DNA from: JAAZFZ01 sp035647435
Lineage (GTDB): Bacteria; Bacillota; Clostridia; Oscillospirales; Acutalibacteraceae
Direction of reading: 5' to 3'
DNA: 40,179 nt
Assembly (NCBI GenBank): GCA_035647435.1
Contig: DASRNM010000138.1
Span: 1 to 40,179 of the forward strand
In this document: positions 40,165-40,179 of the stretch, piece after piece
How the letters are laid out: every line of letters starts with the position of its first letter
How positions within the stretch are numbered: the stretch's first letter is position 1
Position numbers and translations under genes: made by a program
Notes under the pieces: model-generated
Seen by the model: the letters and a program-made list of their open reading frames with translations, nothing else
What the model was told of the DNA's origin: nothing
Databases searched by the model: none

Positions 40165-40179
40165 TTAACAATAAAAATC

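Noticed and set aside
1..40179. CRISPR array, tRNA or rRNA genes
   Set aside because: No regularly spaced repeats and no tRNA or rRNA-like segments were found on reading both strands.

Overview
The window looks like part of a low-GC Bacillota chromosome, most likely class Clostridia (Oscillospiraceae/Ruminococcaceae-like). Pointers are a type III glutamine synthetase, HprK, RapZ and WhiA in one run, a DnaE-type polymerase, a ComEC-like hydrolase paired with a DUF3006 protein, strong AGGAGG ribosome-binding sites, and many TTG/GTG starts in the core genes. The species cannot be named from sequence alone.

Region 1 (1 to about 10,979) is an integrative and mobilizable element inserted at the 3' end of guaA; its far end lies left of the window. 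The backbone, read right to left on the minus strand, is xis, tyrosine integrase, MobC-like ribbon-helix-helix protein, RepA-like AAA ATPase, a hairpin-rich probable oriT, MobV/Pre relaxase and TnpV. On the plus strand are an XRE-type regulator, divergent from xis across three operator-like repeats, and a small Cys-rich protein. The cargo (1-4,810) is a restriction-modification island. One plus-strand operon encodes a controller protein and two different PD-(D/E)XK-like nucleases. A convergent minus-strand operon encodes an 80-residue integrase-N-domain-like protein and two different C5-cytosine methyltransferases. The two operons share one terminator. A YgjP/DUF45-type metallopeptidase gene runs off the left edge.

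Region 2 (10,980-19,000) is nitrogen and 2-oxoglutarate metabolism. It holds guaA (its glutaminase Cys is replaced by Gly), aconitase, a leucine-rich-repeat lipoprotein, an isocitrate dehydrogenase-type enzyme, and convergent type III glutamine synthetase (glnN) behind a hairpin leader. Acn plus Icd would make 2-oxoglutarate, the carbon skeleton for glutamate and glutamine, while GlnN and GuaA consume ammonia or make and use glutamine.

Region 3 (19,100-40,179) is a long plus-strand run of core genes: a TepA-like Clp-fold peptidase, uppP, ftsK/spoIIIE, a YgiQ-type radical SAM protein, a secreted or anchored ComEC-like metallo-beta-lactamase, DUF3006, hprK, ROK glucokinase, murB, rapZ, whiA, dnaE, pfkA, pcrA and an LCAT-like membrane-anchored hydrolase. 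It mixes carbon-flux control (hprK, glucokinase, pfkA, rapZ) with cell-wall and division genes (uppP, murB, whiA, ftsK) and replication/repair (dnaE, pcrA). I saw no rRNA, tRNA or CRISPR array.
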